64,000 nt of DNA, taken from positions 1-64,000 of the forward strand of contig NZ_BAABFC010000017.1 of the NCBI RefSeq assembly GCF_039540575.1, given 5' to 3'. Shown here piece after piece: positions 6,690-13,895 of the stretch. Source of the stretch: Pseudaeromonas paramecii. Its GTDB lineage: Bacteria; Pseudomonadota; Gammaproteobacteria; Enterobacterales; Aeromonadaceae. The notes beneath the pieces were generated by a model. The model saw nothing but the letters and a program-made list of their open reading frames with translations, searched no databases and had not been told where the DNA came from. The translations under genes were made by a program, and so were the position numbers. Position 1 is the stretch's first letter; each line of letters starts with the position of its first letter.

Positions 6690-6965
6690 ATGCAGATGCT
6701 GAAGAAAATTGTGTTGAGCTTGATTGTATTTGTCATAATGGCTATAGCTTTGTCCTGGCTTCTAGGCGAATTGGCCGTTGTTTACGAAATGTGGGCGACC
6801 GGGACGAAAGACAGGATCGAATTGGCGAATGACTTTGGTCTTGGAATGATCGGAATACTTATCGTATTGCCACTCGCATTTATAGGTGCATTGATCTCGG
6901 TTGTATTCGTCTGGCGAATTTCTGGCAAATGGTTTTTCAATGCAAACTGTTTGCATATCAAATAG
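6690..6965 (+). CDS. Two-TM membrane protein, 91 aa, last cassette
   Basis: The ATG at 6690 lies 18 nt after the crossover; an ATG at 6696 is also possible. The product has an N-terminal TM segment (IVLSLIVFVIMAIALSWLLG), a polar loop of about 25 residues (YEMWATGTKDRIELANDFG) and a second TM segment (GMIGILIVLPLAFIGALISVVFVW). Family not recognised. Cassette genes with this two-helix layout also occur at 1869 and 3446 in this array. The attC behind it is degenerate, so this cassette is probably fixed. Confidence 0.68.
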   Translation: MQMLKKIVLSLIVFVIMAIALSWLLGELAVVYEMWATGTKDRIELANDFGLGMIGILIVLPLAFIGALISVVFVWRISGKWFFNANCLHIK

Positions 6966-7032
6966 TTTAAATCGTGCGCTTTGCTCACTGGGACGCGCAT
7001 TAAAGCCGGCGCTCCATAACTAAAAGGTAAGG
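6953..7032 (+). repeat. Degenerate terminal attC, end of the array
   Basis: Resident-type sequence whose left core reads GCATATC (expected GCATAAC) and whose right core reads AGGTAA where the others read TGTTA. Both recombination cores are damaged, so the site should not recombine. It marks the distal end of the integron. Confidence 0.82.
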
Positions 7033-7045
7033 CCATGAGTGAACT

Positions 7046-7144
7046 ATGTCTTCAAGTATGGAGCTCTTTGCAACACGCCTCGTTGAGCAAGTACTGCGGA
7101 GGTATGGCTCACAAGCGACAGGTGAGCGTGAAGAGGGTTTCTGA
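7046..7144 (+). CDS. Possible 32-aa gene remnant just outside the integron
   Basis: A short frame begins ATGTCTTCAAGTATG, reads MSSSMELFATRLVEQVLRRY and ends EREEGF. It is the most protein-like reading between the last attC and copA and is followed at once by a strong intrinsic terminator. It could be the surviving 3-prime end of a chromosomal gene cut by growth of the integron, or a true small gene. No clear Shine-Dalgarno is seen. Confidence 0.3.
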   Translation: MSSSMELFATRLVEQVLRRYGSQATGEREEGF

Positions 7145-7165
7145 AATAACGATCCCTCATTTGTT

Positions 7166-7196
7166 AGAAGGCGCCTTTGGCGCCTTCTTGCTTTTG
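7166..7196 (+). terminator. Intrinsic terminator after the integron
   Basis: AGAAGGCGCC, a 3-base loop and GGCGCCTTCT form a perfect 10-bp stem followed by TGCTTTT. It would insulate copA from cassette-array transcription. Confidence 0.85.
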
Positions 7197-7326
7197 GGCG
7201 CAAGACAGTTGTCTTGCGCAATCCGGCGCTGATATTTGCGTTACCAAGCGGTGTGTTCTGGTGCCTTGCCCCATGCGGGCTTGGCTGCCCTGGCTGGCTA
7301 GGTGCAGATGGGTGTCAGTGGCATGC

Positions 7327-7357
7327 TTGACATTCCCACGATGGTAAGGTTTACGCT
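7327..7357 (+). promoter_or_regulatory. CueR-type promoter of copA
   Basis: TTGACA (7327-7332) and TACGCT (7352-7357) are separated by 19 bp, the overlong spacer typical of MerR-family activated promoters. The spacer carries the dyad ACATTCC-N6-GGTAAGGT, close to known CueR sites. The regulator gene follows copA. Confidence 0.8.
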
Positions 7358-7392
7358 TGCAGCATCGCCTATCGCAACAACGAGACATCACC

Positions 7393-9906
7393 ATGAGCAT
7401 GCCAAGCACAACAGATAATCCTTTGGCCAACATCAGTCTGCCCATCGCGGGGATGTCCTGCGCCAGCTGTGTGGGGCGGGTCGAGGCGGCGCTGGCCAAG
7501 GTCGAGGGGGTCGGGCATGTGTCCGTCAACCTGGCTACCGAACGGGCGGAGATCTCGCCCTCCGGCCCCGTTGACCGGCTGGCGCTGATCCAGGCGGTGG
7601 AACAGGCGGGCTATCAGGTACCTGTCGGGACCATTGAGCTCATGGTCGAGGGCATGAGCTGTGCCTCCTGCGTAGGGCGGGTGGAGCGGGCGCTCAAGGC
7701 GGTGCCCGGGGTCTCGACGGCAACCGTGAACCTGGCCACCGAGCGGGCCACTGTGTCGGGGGTGGCTGGGCAGGAGGCCCTGGTGGCCGCCGTTGCCAAG
7801 GTGGGCTATGTGGCGCGGCCGCTGGCGCCGGTGGCCCGACGCGACGAGGAGGCGGAGGCCAACAAGGATGCGGAGCGGCTGGTTCTGAAACGAGACCTGC
7901 TGTTGGCATCTGTGCTGGCGCTGCCGCTGCTGGTGGTGGAGATGGGCTCGCACCTGATCCCCGGCCTGCATGAGTGGGTGATGTCGACCCTCGGCATGTC
8001 CTTAAGCTGGCAGTTGCAATGTGTGCTGGCCAGCCTGGTGCTGGCGATCCCGGGCCGGCGCTTTTACCTCAAGGGGCTGCCGGCCCTGGTGCGCCTGGCG
8101 CCGGACATGAACTCGCTGGTGGCGGTGGGCACGGCGGCGGCCTACGGCTATTCGGTGGTGGCCACCTTCGCCCCCGGCCTGCTGCCTGCCGGCACGGTGA
8201 ATGTCTACTACGAGGCGGCGGCCGTGATAGTGGCGCTGATCCTGCTGGGTCGCTTTCTGGAGGCCCGGGCCAAGGGCCGCACCTCCGTGGCCATCAAGCG
8301 CCTGGTGGGCTTGCAGGCCAAGGTGGCCCACGTCTGGCGCGATGGCCGCCTCCTGGACATTCCGCTGGATGAGGTGCGACTGGACGATTCGGTGCTGGTG
8401 CGGCCGGGCGAGCGGGTGCCGGTGGACGGCGAGGTGACTGAGGGCCACAGCTTCGTGGACGAGTCGATGATCACCGGCGAGCCGATCCCGGTGGAGAAGA
8501 CCGCCGGCAGCACTGTGGTGGGGGCCACCGTCAACCAGCAGGGAGCCTTGACGCTGCGGGCCACGGCGGTGGGCGGCCAGACCATGCTGGCCCAGATCAT
8601 CCGGCTGGTGGAGCAGGCCCAGGGCGCCAAGCTGCCGATCCAGGCGGTGGTGGACAAGGTGACCCTGTGGTTTGTGCCGGCGGTGATGCTGGCGGCGGCC
8701 CTGACCTTCCTGATCTGGCTCATCCTGGGGCCGTCACCGGCGCTGACCTTTGCCCTGGTGAACGCAGTGGCCGTGCTCATCATCGCCTGTCCTTGTGCCA
8801 TGGGGCTGGCGACACCCACCGCCATCATGGTGGGCACAGGTCGGGGCGCCGAGATCGGGGTGCTGTTTCGCAAGGGGGAGGCACTGCAGTTGCTCAAGGA
8901 TGCCCGGGTGGTGGCGCTGGACAAGACCGGCACCCTGACCGAGGGCCGCCCTGTGCTGACCGATCTGGAGATTGTCGCCGGCTTGGCGCGCAATCAGGTG
9001 CTGGCCCAGATTGCGGCGGTGGAGTCCCATTCCGAGCATCCCATCGCCCGGGCCCTGGTCGCGTCGGCCGAGGAAGCGGGCATTGCGCTGCCGGAGATGA
9101 CAGCGTTCGAGTCGGTCACCGGCATGGGCGTGCGGGCCAAGGTGGCCGGGGTTCGCGTGGCGGTGGGGGCCGAGCGCTTTATGGCGCAACTGGGTCTGGC
9201 GGTCGACGGCTTTGCCGACACGGCAGCACGCCTGGGGGACGAGGGTAAGTCGCCCCTGTATGCGGCCATCGATGGCCGGCTGGCCGCCATCATGGCGGTC
9301 GCCGATCCCATCAAGCCCAGCACCCCCGCCGCCATTGCCGCGCTGCATCGACTGGGCCTCAAGGTGGCCATGATCACCGGCGACAACGCCCGAACCGCCC
9401 AGGCTATCGCCAGGCAGCTGGGCATCGATGAGGTGGTGGCCGAGGTGCTGCCGGCGGGCAAGGTGGCGGCGGTGCGCCGGCTCAAGGCGACCCATGGCCA
9501 GCTGGCCTTTGTGGGGGACGGCATCAATGACGCCCCGGCGCTGGCCGAGGCCGACGTGGGGCTGGCCATCGGCACCGGCACCGAGGTGGCGATGGAGTCG
9601 GCCGAGGTGGTGCTGATGTCCGGCAACCTGCAGGGGGTGCCCAATGCCATCGCCCTGTCCAAGGCCACCCTGGGCAACATTCACCAGAACCTGTTTTGGG
9701 CCTTCGCCTACAACACGGCGCTGATCCCGGTGGCCGCCGGGGTTCTCTATCCCATCTGGGGGGTGCTGATGTCACCGGTCTTTGCGGCCGGCGCCATGGC
9801 CCTGTCGAGCCTGTTTGTGCTGGGTAACGCCCTGCGCCTGCGCCGCTTCCAGCCGCCGCTGGCCGCCGGCGTTCCGGCGAAGGAGAACCTCCATGAACAT
9901 AGGTGA
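7393..9906 (+). CDS. copA: Cu(I)-exporting P1B-type ATPase CopA, 837 aa
   Basis: Pumps Cu(I) from the cytoplasm across the inner membrane. Two N-terminal heavy-metal-associated domains carry GMSCASC (cysteines 23/26 and 90/93). Then come the eight-TM core with the CPC translocation motif (CPCAMGLATPT, about residue 465), the phosphorylated aspartate in DKTGTLTEG (about 510), the SEHP motif of the nucleotide-binding domain, and MITGDN and GDGINDAPALAEAD near the end. The ATG at 7393 is used because an upstream in-frame ATG at 7357 overlaps the promoter -10. The length is normal for two-HMA CopA. Its stop overlaps the start of cueR by 14 bp, so activator and pump are co-transcribed from the CueR promoter. 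Confidence 0.96.
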   Translation: MSMPSTTDNPLANISLPIAGMSCASCVGRVEAALAKVEGVGHVSVNLATERAEISPSGPVDRLALIQAVEQAGYQVPVGTIELMVEGMSCASCVGRVERALKAVPGVSTATVNLATERATVSGVAGQEALVAAVAKVGYVARPLAPVARRDEEAEANKDAERLVLKRDLLLASVLALPLLVVEMGSHLIPGLHEWVMSTLGMSLSWQLQCVLASLVLAIPGRRFYLKGLPALVRLAPDMNSLVAVGTAAAYGYSVVATFAPGLLPAGTVNVYYEAAAVIVALILLGRFLEARAKGRTSVAIKRLVGLQAKVAHVWRDGRLLDIPLDEVRLDDSVLVRPGERVPVDGEVTEGHSFVDESMITGEPIPVEKTAGSTVVGATVNQQGALTLRATAVGGQTMLAQIIRLVEQAQGAKLPIQAVVDKVTLWFVPAVMLAAALTFLIWLILGPSPALTFALVNAVAVLIIACPCAMGLATPTAIMVGTGRGAEIGVLFRKGEALQLLKDARVVALDKTGTLTEGRPVLTDLEIVAGLARNQVLAQIAAVESHSEHPIARALVASAEEAGIALPEMTAFESVTGMGVRAKVAGVRVAVGAERFMAQLGLAVDGFADTAARLGDEGKSPLYAAIDGRLAAIMAVADPIKPSTPAAIAALHRLGLKVAMITGDNARTAQAIARQLGIDEVVAEVLPAGKVAAVRRLKATHGQLAFVGDGINDAPALAEADVGLAIGTGTEVAMESAEVVLMSGNLQGVPNAIALSKATLGNIHQNLFWAFAYNTALIPVAAGVLYPIWGVLMSPVFAAGAMALSSLFVLGNALRLRRFQPPLAAGVPAKENLHEHR

Positions 9907-10372
9907 TGCCGCCAAGGCCTCCGGGGTCTCGGCCAAGATGATCCGCTATTACGAGCAGATCGGCCTGATCCCGGCGGCGGCTCGCACCGATGCGGGCTAC
10001 CGGGCCTACCACCAGCGCGATATCCAGCGGCTGCAGTTTATTCGCCGCGCCCGGGATCTGGGTTTTGCGGTGGCTGAGATCGGTGAGTTGCTGGGGTTGT
10101 GGGATGATCAGTCGCGCCAGAGTGCCGACGTCAAGCGCCTGGCCGAGCAGCACATCGCCGAACTGGACAGACGCATCGCCGACATGCGGCAGATGGCGGC
10201 CTCGCTGCGCGTGTTGATAGACGCCTGTGCCGGCGATGACAGGCCCGATTGCCCCATCCTGAACCAGCTGCAGCAGGCGCAAGACGAGGCCCCCTTGATG
10301 CCGGAGACGGGCCAGGGGCAGTGCCTCAGCGCCACCTCCGGGTGCCACGCGGGGAAAAAACGGCAGCCCTGA
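9893..10372 (+). CDS. cueR: Copper-responsive MerR-family activator CueR, 159 aa
   Basis: The N-terminal winged helix-turn-helix reads MNIGDAAKASGVSAKMIRYYE, followed by the MerR dimerisation helix. The Cu(I)-binding cysteines lie at 112 and 120 in DACAGDDRPDC, the same positions and spacing as in E. coli CueR, and there is no third cysteine near residue 79, which separates it from the mercury sensor MerR. The C-terminal tail is longer than in E. coli (135 aa) and has extra Cys and His (QCLSATSGCHAGKK). GGAGAACCTCC precedes the ATG. The gene overlaps copA, so the regulator is autoregulated through the copA promoter. Confidence 0.93.
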   Translation: MNIGDAAKASGVSAKMIRYYEQIGLIPAAARTDAGYRAYHQRDIQRLQFIRRARDLGFAVAEIGELLGLWDDQSRQSADVKRLAEQHIAELDRRIADMRQMAASLRVLIDACAGDDRPDCPILNQLQQAQDEAPLMPETGQGQCLSATSGCHAGKKRQP

Positions 10373-10413
10373 GCCGCACCAATCCGGGCTCCCCGGGGCA
10401 ACCGTGGGCGGTA

Positions 10414-10713
10414 TTACTCCGGCTGCCCCTGATGGCGAGGCGCCTTGCCCTTGAGCACCATGATGAAGTCCCGCAATGCCGGTTGCAGGGCATCAAAGGG
10501 CGGCATCTTGCGATGGGTCATGGCCACTTCCCCCAGCAGCTTGAGGCCCACCAGCATGGCGGCGGTCTCGTCCTGGGTCAGGCCGTCCCGGCAGCCAACC
10601 CGCGCCAGCAGACTGATGATCTCGTCGTGACTCTTGCCCGCGAAGCTCAGCGTCTGTCCGACGTTCTCCCCGTCCAGGGCCTCCAGTGTGACCCGATAGT
10701 GATGTTGGTTCAT
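10414..10713 (-). CDS. DUF3861 family protein, 99 aa
   Basis: Begins MNQHHYRVTLEALDGENVGQ, the HHYR(I/V)T opening of DUF3861, followed by LSFAGKSHDEIISLLARV, a Leu-rich middle and a C-terminal PALRDFIMVLKGK segment that is also typical. Small cytoplasmic protein of unknown function. It lies 12 nt downstream of the PadR-type regulator on the same strand and is probably co-transcribed with it; the copper operon converges from the other side. Confidence 0.87.
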   Translation of the reverse strand: MNQHHYRVTLEALDGENVGQTLSFAGKSHDEIISLLARVGCRDGLTQDETAAMLVGLKLLGEVAMTHRKMPPFDALQPALRDFIMVLKGKAPRHQGQPE

Positions 10714-10725
10714 CTTGTCTCCTGA

Positions 10726-11448
10726 TTAACAGCGTTCCAGATCCTGCGCCGCCTTATCCAGGACGGCGGCCAGGGCCAGCAGGGTCTCGTCGGACAGATC
10801 ATCCTGAGCCAGCCGCAGGTGCAGGGCGGTCTTGAAGTTGTCCAGGGCCCGCTCCAGCGCCGGGTGCCGACGCCCCTGGGCGATGCGGGCGGTGGCGGAG
10901 AGGCGGGCCAGGATGCGCGCCAGTTCCTCGGCCTGCTTGTCCAGCAGGGCCTGACCGTCGGCCGTGATACCAAAGCGCTTCTTGCCGCCTTCCTCACTGG
11001 CCAGGGCGATGAGATCCATCTCCTCCAGCAGGCTCAGGGTGGGGTAGATGACCCCCGGGCTGGGGGTGTAGTCGCCGCCGGCCAGGTGCTGCAGCCCCTT
11101 GATCAGTTCGTAGCCGTGCTGTGGGCCGCTGGCCAGCAGGTGCAGCACCACCAGGCGCATCTCGCCTTGCTCGAACAAGCGATGACGGCGTCCGTGCCCC
11201 TTGAGGTCACCGAGGCGCCCGCCGTGATGCCCGGGGCCAGCCTGCCGGCTGCCCCGCGGGCCGCGGCCCCGGTGTGCCTCCCGCATCAGCTCGGCGTCAT
11301 CCGCCGTCCTCTCGGCCTCCGGGCGGCCCTGGCCACCGGGTCCCCGCTGCCGGCCCCTGCCGTGACCGCGATGGCCCTGGCCATGGCTGCTGGGGGAGAG
11401 TTCATCAAAGTGGCGCATCATCATCGCCAGTAACATGCCATTTCTCAT
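10726..11448 (-). CDS. nfeR: PadR-family regulator, NfeR (YqjI)-like, 240 aa
   Basis: Residues from about 95 on form a PadR winged-helix domain: FEQGEMRLVVLHLLASGPQHGYELIKG, YTPSPGVIYPTLSLLEEMDLI, EEGGKKRFGITADG, then a C-terminal dimerisation helix with HPALERALDNFKTALHLRL. These blocks match E. coli YqjI/NfeR closely. The N-terminus of about 90 residues is rich in Gly, His and Arg (SSHGQGHRGHGRGRQ), like the metal-binding extension of YqjI, but has no cysteines where YqjI has several. NfeR represses a ferric-siderophore reductase gene and is inactivated by Ni or Fe; no such reductase gene is adjacent here. A palindrome at 11551-11562 may be its own operator. Confidence 0.85.
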   Translation of the reverse strand: MRNGMLLAMMMRHFDELSPSSHGQGHRGHGRGRQRGPGGQGRPEAERTADDAELMREAHRGRGPRGSRQAGPGHHGGRLGDLKGHGRRHRLFEQGEMRLVVLHLLASGPQHGYELIKGLQHLAGGDYTPSPGVIYPTLSLLEEMDLIALASEEGGKKRFGITADGQALLDKQAEELARILARLSATARIAQGRRHPALERALDNFKTALHLRLAQDDLSDETLLALAAVLDKAAQDLERC

Positions 11449-11520
11449 GGGATTACCTCTTGTCGTTGTTGTGCCGGGCCGCTGGGCGTGATCCGCCGTC
11501 CTGCCCGGGTAGGGTGCAGA

Positions 11521-11580
11521 AGACAGGGCGTCGCCTGTCTGACGAGAATTAAGATATATCTTAGTAATATCTTGATCAAG
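11521..11580. promoter_or_regulatory. Operator-like palindromes upstream of nfeR-like gene
   Basis: The perfect palindrome AAGATATATCTT (11551-11562) is followed by a half-site repeat AATATCTTGATC, an AT-rich dyad of the kind bound by PadR/NfeR regulators. A separate dyad AGACAGG-N6-CCTGTCT lies at 11521-11540. Position, about 100 bp before the regulator start, suggests autoregulation. Confidence 0.5.
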
Positions 11581-11728
11581 TTTTGCGCGCGATAATTTTC
11601 AGGCCACTCAGGGGGCCTGCAGGCGAAGAGGGGGTTGCACAACAGGAACGCACCCAGGGCTGCCTCTGTGTGCGGGTTTCAGAGGCGGCCTGGAGCGCGC
11701 TGGCCCTGGGCAGAGGGGGGCTTGGTGT

Positions 11729-12307
11729 TTACAGGGAATGTGGCAACCGCTCGACCTGCGCCAGCCAGCCTTGCCGGCGGGTCTCAGTGGCGGATTTCAC
11801 CGGCCCCAGGCTGAGGACCTTCACCGGTTTGATGCCGCAAAAGCCCAGTACGGCCCGCTTCATCAGCTGATGGCCGGGTTGGCGGGTGAACCAGCGGTAG
11901 TACCAGGGGGGCGAGTCCATGGTGACGATCAGCTGGCCGCTGCGCCCGGTCAGCAGGCGATCCCACAGGGGATCCTGGGCGTGGTATTTGAAGGCGAAGC
12001 CAGGCAGCAGCAGGCGATCGATGAAGCCTTTGAGCAGCGCCGGCGGGCCGCCCCACCAGTTGGGATAGATCCAGACCAGGTGATCGGCCCACAGCAGATC
12101 GGCCTGGGCGCGTTGCAAGTCCGGCTCCAGGGGCTGCACCTGGCGGTAGCCCTCATGCAGCACGGGATCAAAATCCAGCTGCCCCAGATCCAGCCGCCGC
12201 ACGGTGTGGCCCAGGGCCTCGGCGCTGCGCTGGTAACGGTCGGCCAGCTCGCCACACAGGCTCTGCCGGGCCGGGTGGCCCAGGATCACCACTATCTTTC
12301 TTGTCAT
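11729..12307 (-). CDS. NAD(P)H quinone oxidoreductase, flavodoxin-2 fold, 192 aa
   Basis: The sequence starts KIVVILGHPARQSLCGEL, the FMN-phosphate loop of the flavodoxin_2 family, and contains ADHLVWIYPNWWGGPPALLKGFIDRLL, the second flavin and dimer contact region, and later GFCGIKPVKV. Family members (MdaB, YwqN and KefF types) reduce quinones by two electrons with FAD or FMN. The ATG at 12307 has AGGAGAGCAAG just upstream; longer in-frame starts lack one. No signal peptide. It probably forms a dimeric cytoplasmic enzyme for redox or electrophile defence. The exact subfamily is not assignable by eye. Confidence 0.85.
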   Translation of the reverse strand: MTRKIVVILGHPARQSLCGELADRYQRSAEALGHTVRRLDLGQLDFDPVLHEGYRQVQPLEPDLQRAQADLLWADHLVWIYPNWWGGPPALLKGFIDRLLLPGFAFKYHAQDPLWDRLLTGRSGQLIVTMDSPPWYYRWFTRQPGHQLMKRAVLGFCGIKPVKVLSLGPVKSATETRRQGWLAQVERLPHSL

Positions 12308-12369
12308 CTTGCTCTCCTGCGATGAGATGAACTCAGTCTGCCCGCCGGCCATGACACTGCCATGTCGGC

Positions 12370-12915
12370 CTAGTAACGGCTCAGCCGCCAGTGGTGTGCG
12401 GTAAAGTCGTACTCCATGCGATTGAGGACAATCCAGGTGGCGGGGTAGGTGAGCCTGGGCAGGCCGGTGGGGTTGATATAGTGCAGCCGGAAGGCGCGCA
12501 CTCCTTGCCACTGCTGCGGGCTCAGGCCCAGTTGATCCAGACCGGCTGGATAGCGGCCCTGGATCTGGCGGTACGCTTCTATCCGCTGCGAGACATCGCT
12601 GGCCGTCAGGTCGGCCTGGCTGGCCAGCCAGGCATGGCGGGCGAACAGGCAGCTAAAGCCCAGCAGCCAGAGCAAGCCGTGGCGCAGGGGCCCCCGCAGC
12701 GGCTGGTGGCGCCAGTAGAGCAGAGGCAGATTCAGGCCGTAATAAAACAGGCAGAACAGGGCCACCGGCAGGGCGATGAAGCCGGCGTGGCGCGGTAGGC
12801 AGCAGAGGGTCAGCAGCAGTATCAGGGTCGGCACCAGTTGGCGCAGCGGGCCGCGTCGGCAGGCGAACGCATCATGGTTCCGCGTTAGGCGCGGGCGCAA
12901 CAGCAGGCTGGACAT
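12370..12915 (-). CDS. Hypothetical membrane protein, 181 aa
   Basis: Starts MSSLLLRPRLTRN with GGGAGAGACAGGAGAG upstream. Two or three hydrophobic segments in the first 105 residues (LVPTLILLLTLCC, FIALPVALFCLFYYGLNL, HGLLWLLGFSCLFARHAW) are followed by a soluble C-terminal domain of about 75 residues that opens with RIEAYRQIQGRYPAGLDQLGL. This phrase resembles the start of pseudopilin/type II secretion G-like domains (Y-x3-GxYP-x2-L), but there is no prepilin peptidase site. Family not recognised. It lies 62 nt upstream of the quinone reductase on the same strand and may be co-transcribed with it. Confidence 0.7.
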   Translation of the reverse strand: MSSLLLRPRLTRNHDAFACRRGPLRQLVPTLILLLTLCCLPRHAGFIALPVALFCLFYYGLNLPLLYWRHQPLRGPLRHGLLWLLGFSCLFARHAWLASQADLTASDVSQRIEAYRQIQGRYPAGLDQLGLSPQQWQGVRAFRLHYINPTGLPRLTYPATWIVLNRMEYDFTAHHWRLSRY

Positions 12916-13184
12916 GGTCTCTCCCTGTCTCTCCCTTGGGGGGTGGCAGCCCATTGTGCCTAGGCCGGCATCGGCTGGCTCCTGGTCTGGTGCACAACTG
13001 TTGACCAGCTCGCAAAATGATTCATTTGAGTATTAAGTTTGCCACTTGTTAAGACCTTGCTGCGAGCTCGGGTGGGGATGTGAAAAAAACATGACCAAAC
13101 AGCATCCGCGGCTTGATAAATAGTGGTTACAAGCGAATCTGATTGATACCATCATCTGGCTTAAACCCTGAAGAGGATCACATT

Positions 13185-13835
13185 ATGCGTAACGCTCTCT
13201 GTTTTGCCGCGCTGGCCCTGGTCGGTTGCGGTGTGGCTCAGGCCGCCACCCCGGTACAGCTCTCGCTGCCGGGTATCAATCTGCCGGCGGCCGAGCAGGT
13301 CACAGGCGTGCGACTGGATCTGCTCTACGGCAAGACGCAACAGGTCAAGGGGCTGGATCTGCCCTTGTTTGCCCTCTCCGACACCAACAGCTTCACCGGC
13401 CTGCAGCTGGGGCTGGGCTTGGGGGCCGGCCGGGTGCGCAATCAGTTCAAGGGGGTGGCCTTTACCCTGTTCAACTGGCACGAAGGCCAGGATGTGGGGG
13501 GTAACGTCGGCTTCGTCAACTACACCCGCTCGGTCAGCGGGGTGAACCTGGGTGGCATCGCCAACGTCACCGGCGATGTCTACGGCATCAACGCCGCCGG
13601 ACTGGTGAACTACACGGGGAACGTGCGGGGTCTGAACCTGGCGGCTCTGAACGTCTCCCGCGGCAAGGCACTGGCCAGCGTGGGCTTCGTCAACTATGCC
13701 GACAGCGCCACCTTCCAGCTGGGCTTCTTCAATGCCACCCAACACCTGGACGGCATCCAGATCGGCCTGGGCAACTACGCCCCCAACGGCATCTTGCCCG
13801 TGATGCCGCTGGTGAACTTCAGCAAGTCGCTTTGA
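13185..13835 (+). CDS. Secreted VC2662-like repeat protein, 216 aa
   Basis: AAGAGGATC precedes the ATG at 13185. A signal peptide (MRNALCFAALALVGCGVAQA) is cleaved before ATPVQLS. The mature protein carries Gly/Asn-rich imperfect repeats of about 20 residues with the signatures GFVNYTRSVSGVNLGG, GLVNYTGNVRGLNLAA and GFVNYADSATFQLGF. This pattern corresponds to surface-type repeats of the VC2662/LA_2272 family as I remember them, likely a beta-solenoid or small outer-membrane barrel. A strong terminator follows, so it is a single-gene unit. Role unknown. Confidence 0.78.
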   Translation: MRNALCFAALALVGCGVAQAATPVQLSLPGINLPAAEQVTGVRLDLLYGKTQQVKGLDLPLFALSDTNSFTGLQLGLGLGAGRVRNQFKGVAFTLFNWHEGQDVGGNVGFVNYTRSVSGVNLGGIANVTGDVYGINAAGLVNYTGNVRGLNLAALNVSRGKALASVGFVNYADSATFQLGFFNATQHLDGIQIGLGNYAPNGILPVMPLVNFSKSL

Positions 13836-13854
13836 GGCTTGCGACGGGAACAAC

Positions 13855-13887
13855 AAGAAGGCGCCTGCGGGCGCCTTCTTGTTTTGG
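13855..13887 (+). terminator. Intrinsic terminator
   Basis: AAGAAGGCGCC, a CTGCGG loop region and GGCGCCTTCTT followed by GTTTT; serves the VC2662-like gene and, on the other strand, lies just after the MscS gene. Confidence 0.85.
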
Positions 13888-13895
13888 GGCGTTGC

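Larger units (their letters stand above)
1..7032 (+). mobile_element. Distal part of a chromosomal integron cassette array
   Basis: Sixteen attC-type sites (the first cut by the window edge) separate fifteen short cassettes, all in the same orientation. Each site has a left core ending in AAC, an imperfect palindrome of 78-117 bp and a right core starting G^TT. The first six bases of most cassettes are the reverse complement of the left core of the attC at their own far end (for example TTATAC paired with GTATAAC in 1080-1638), as expected for individually circularising cassettes. Base composition is clearly more AT-rich than the sequence after 7.2 kb. No tyrosine-recombinase integrase gene or attI is visible; by convention it would lie to the left of the window. 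Cassettes run 71-574, 575-1079, 1080-1638, 1639-2195, 2196-2589, 2590-2981, 2982-3422, 3423-3850, 3851-4356, 4357-4755, 4756-5314, 5315-5719, 5720-6243, 6244-6671 and 6672 to about 7027. Confidence 0.93.
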
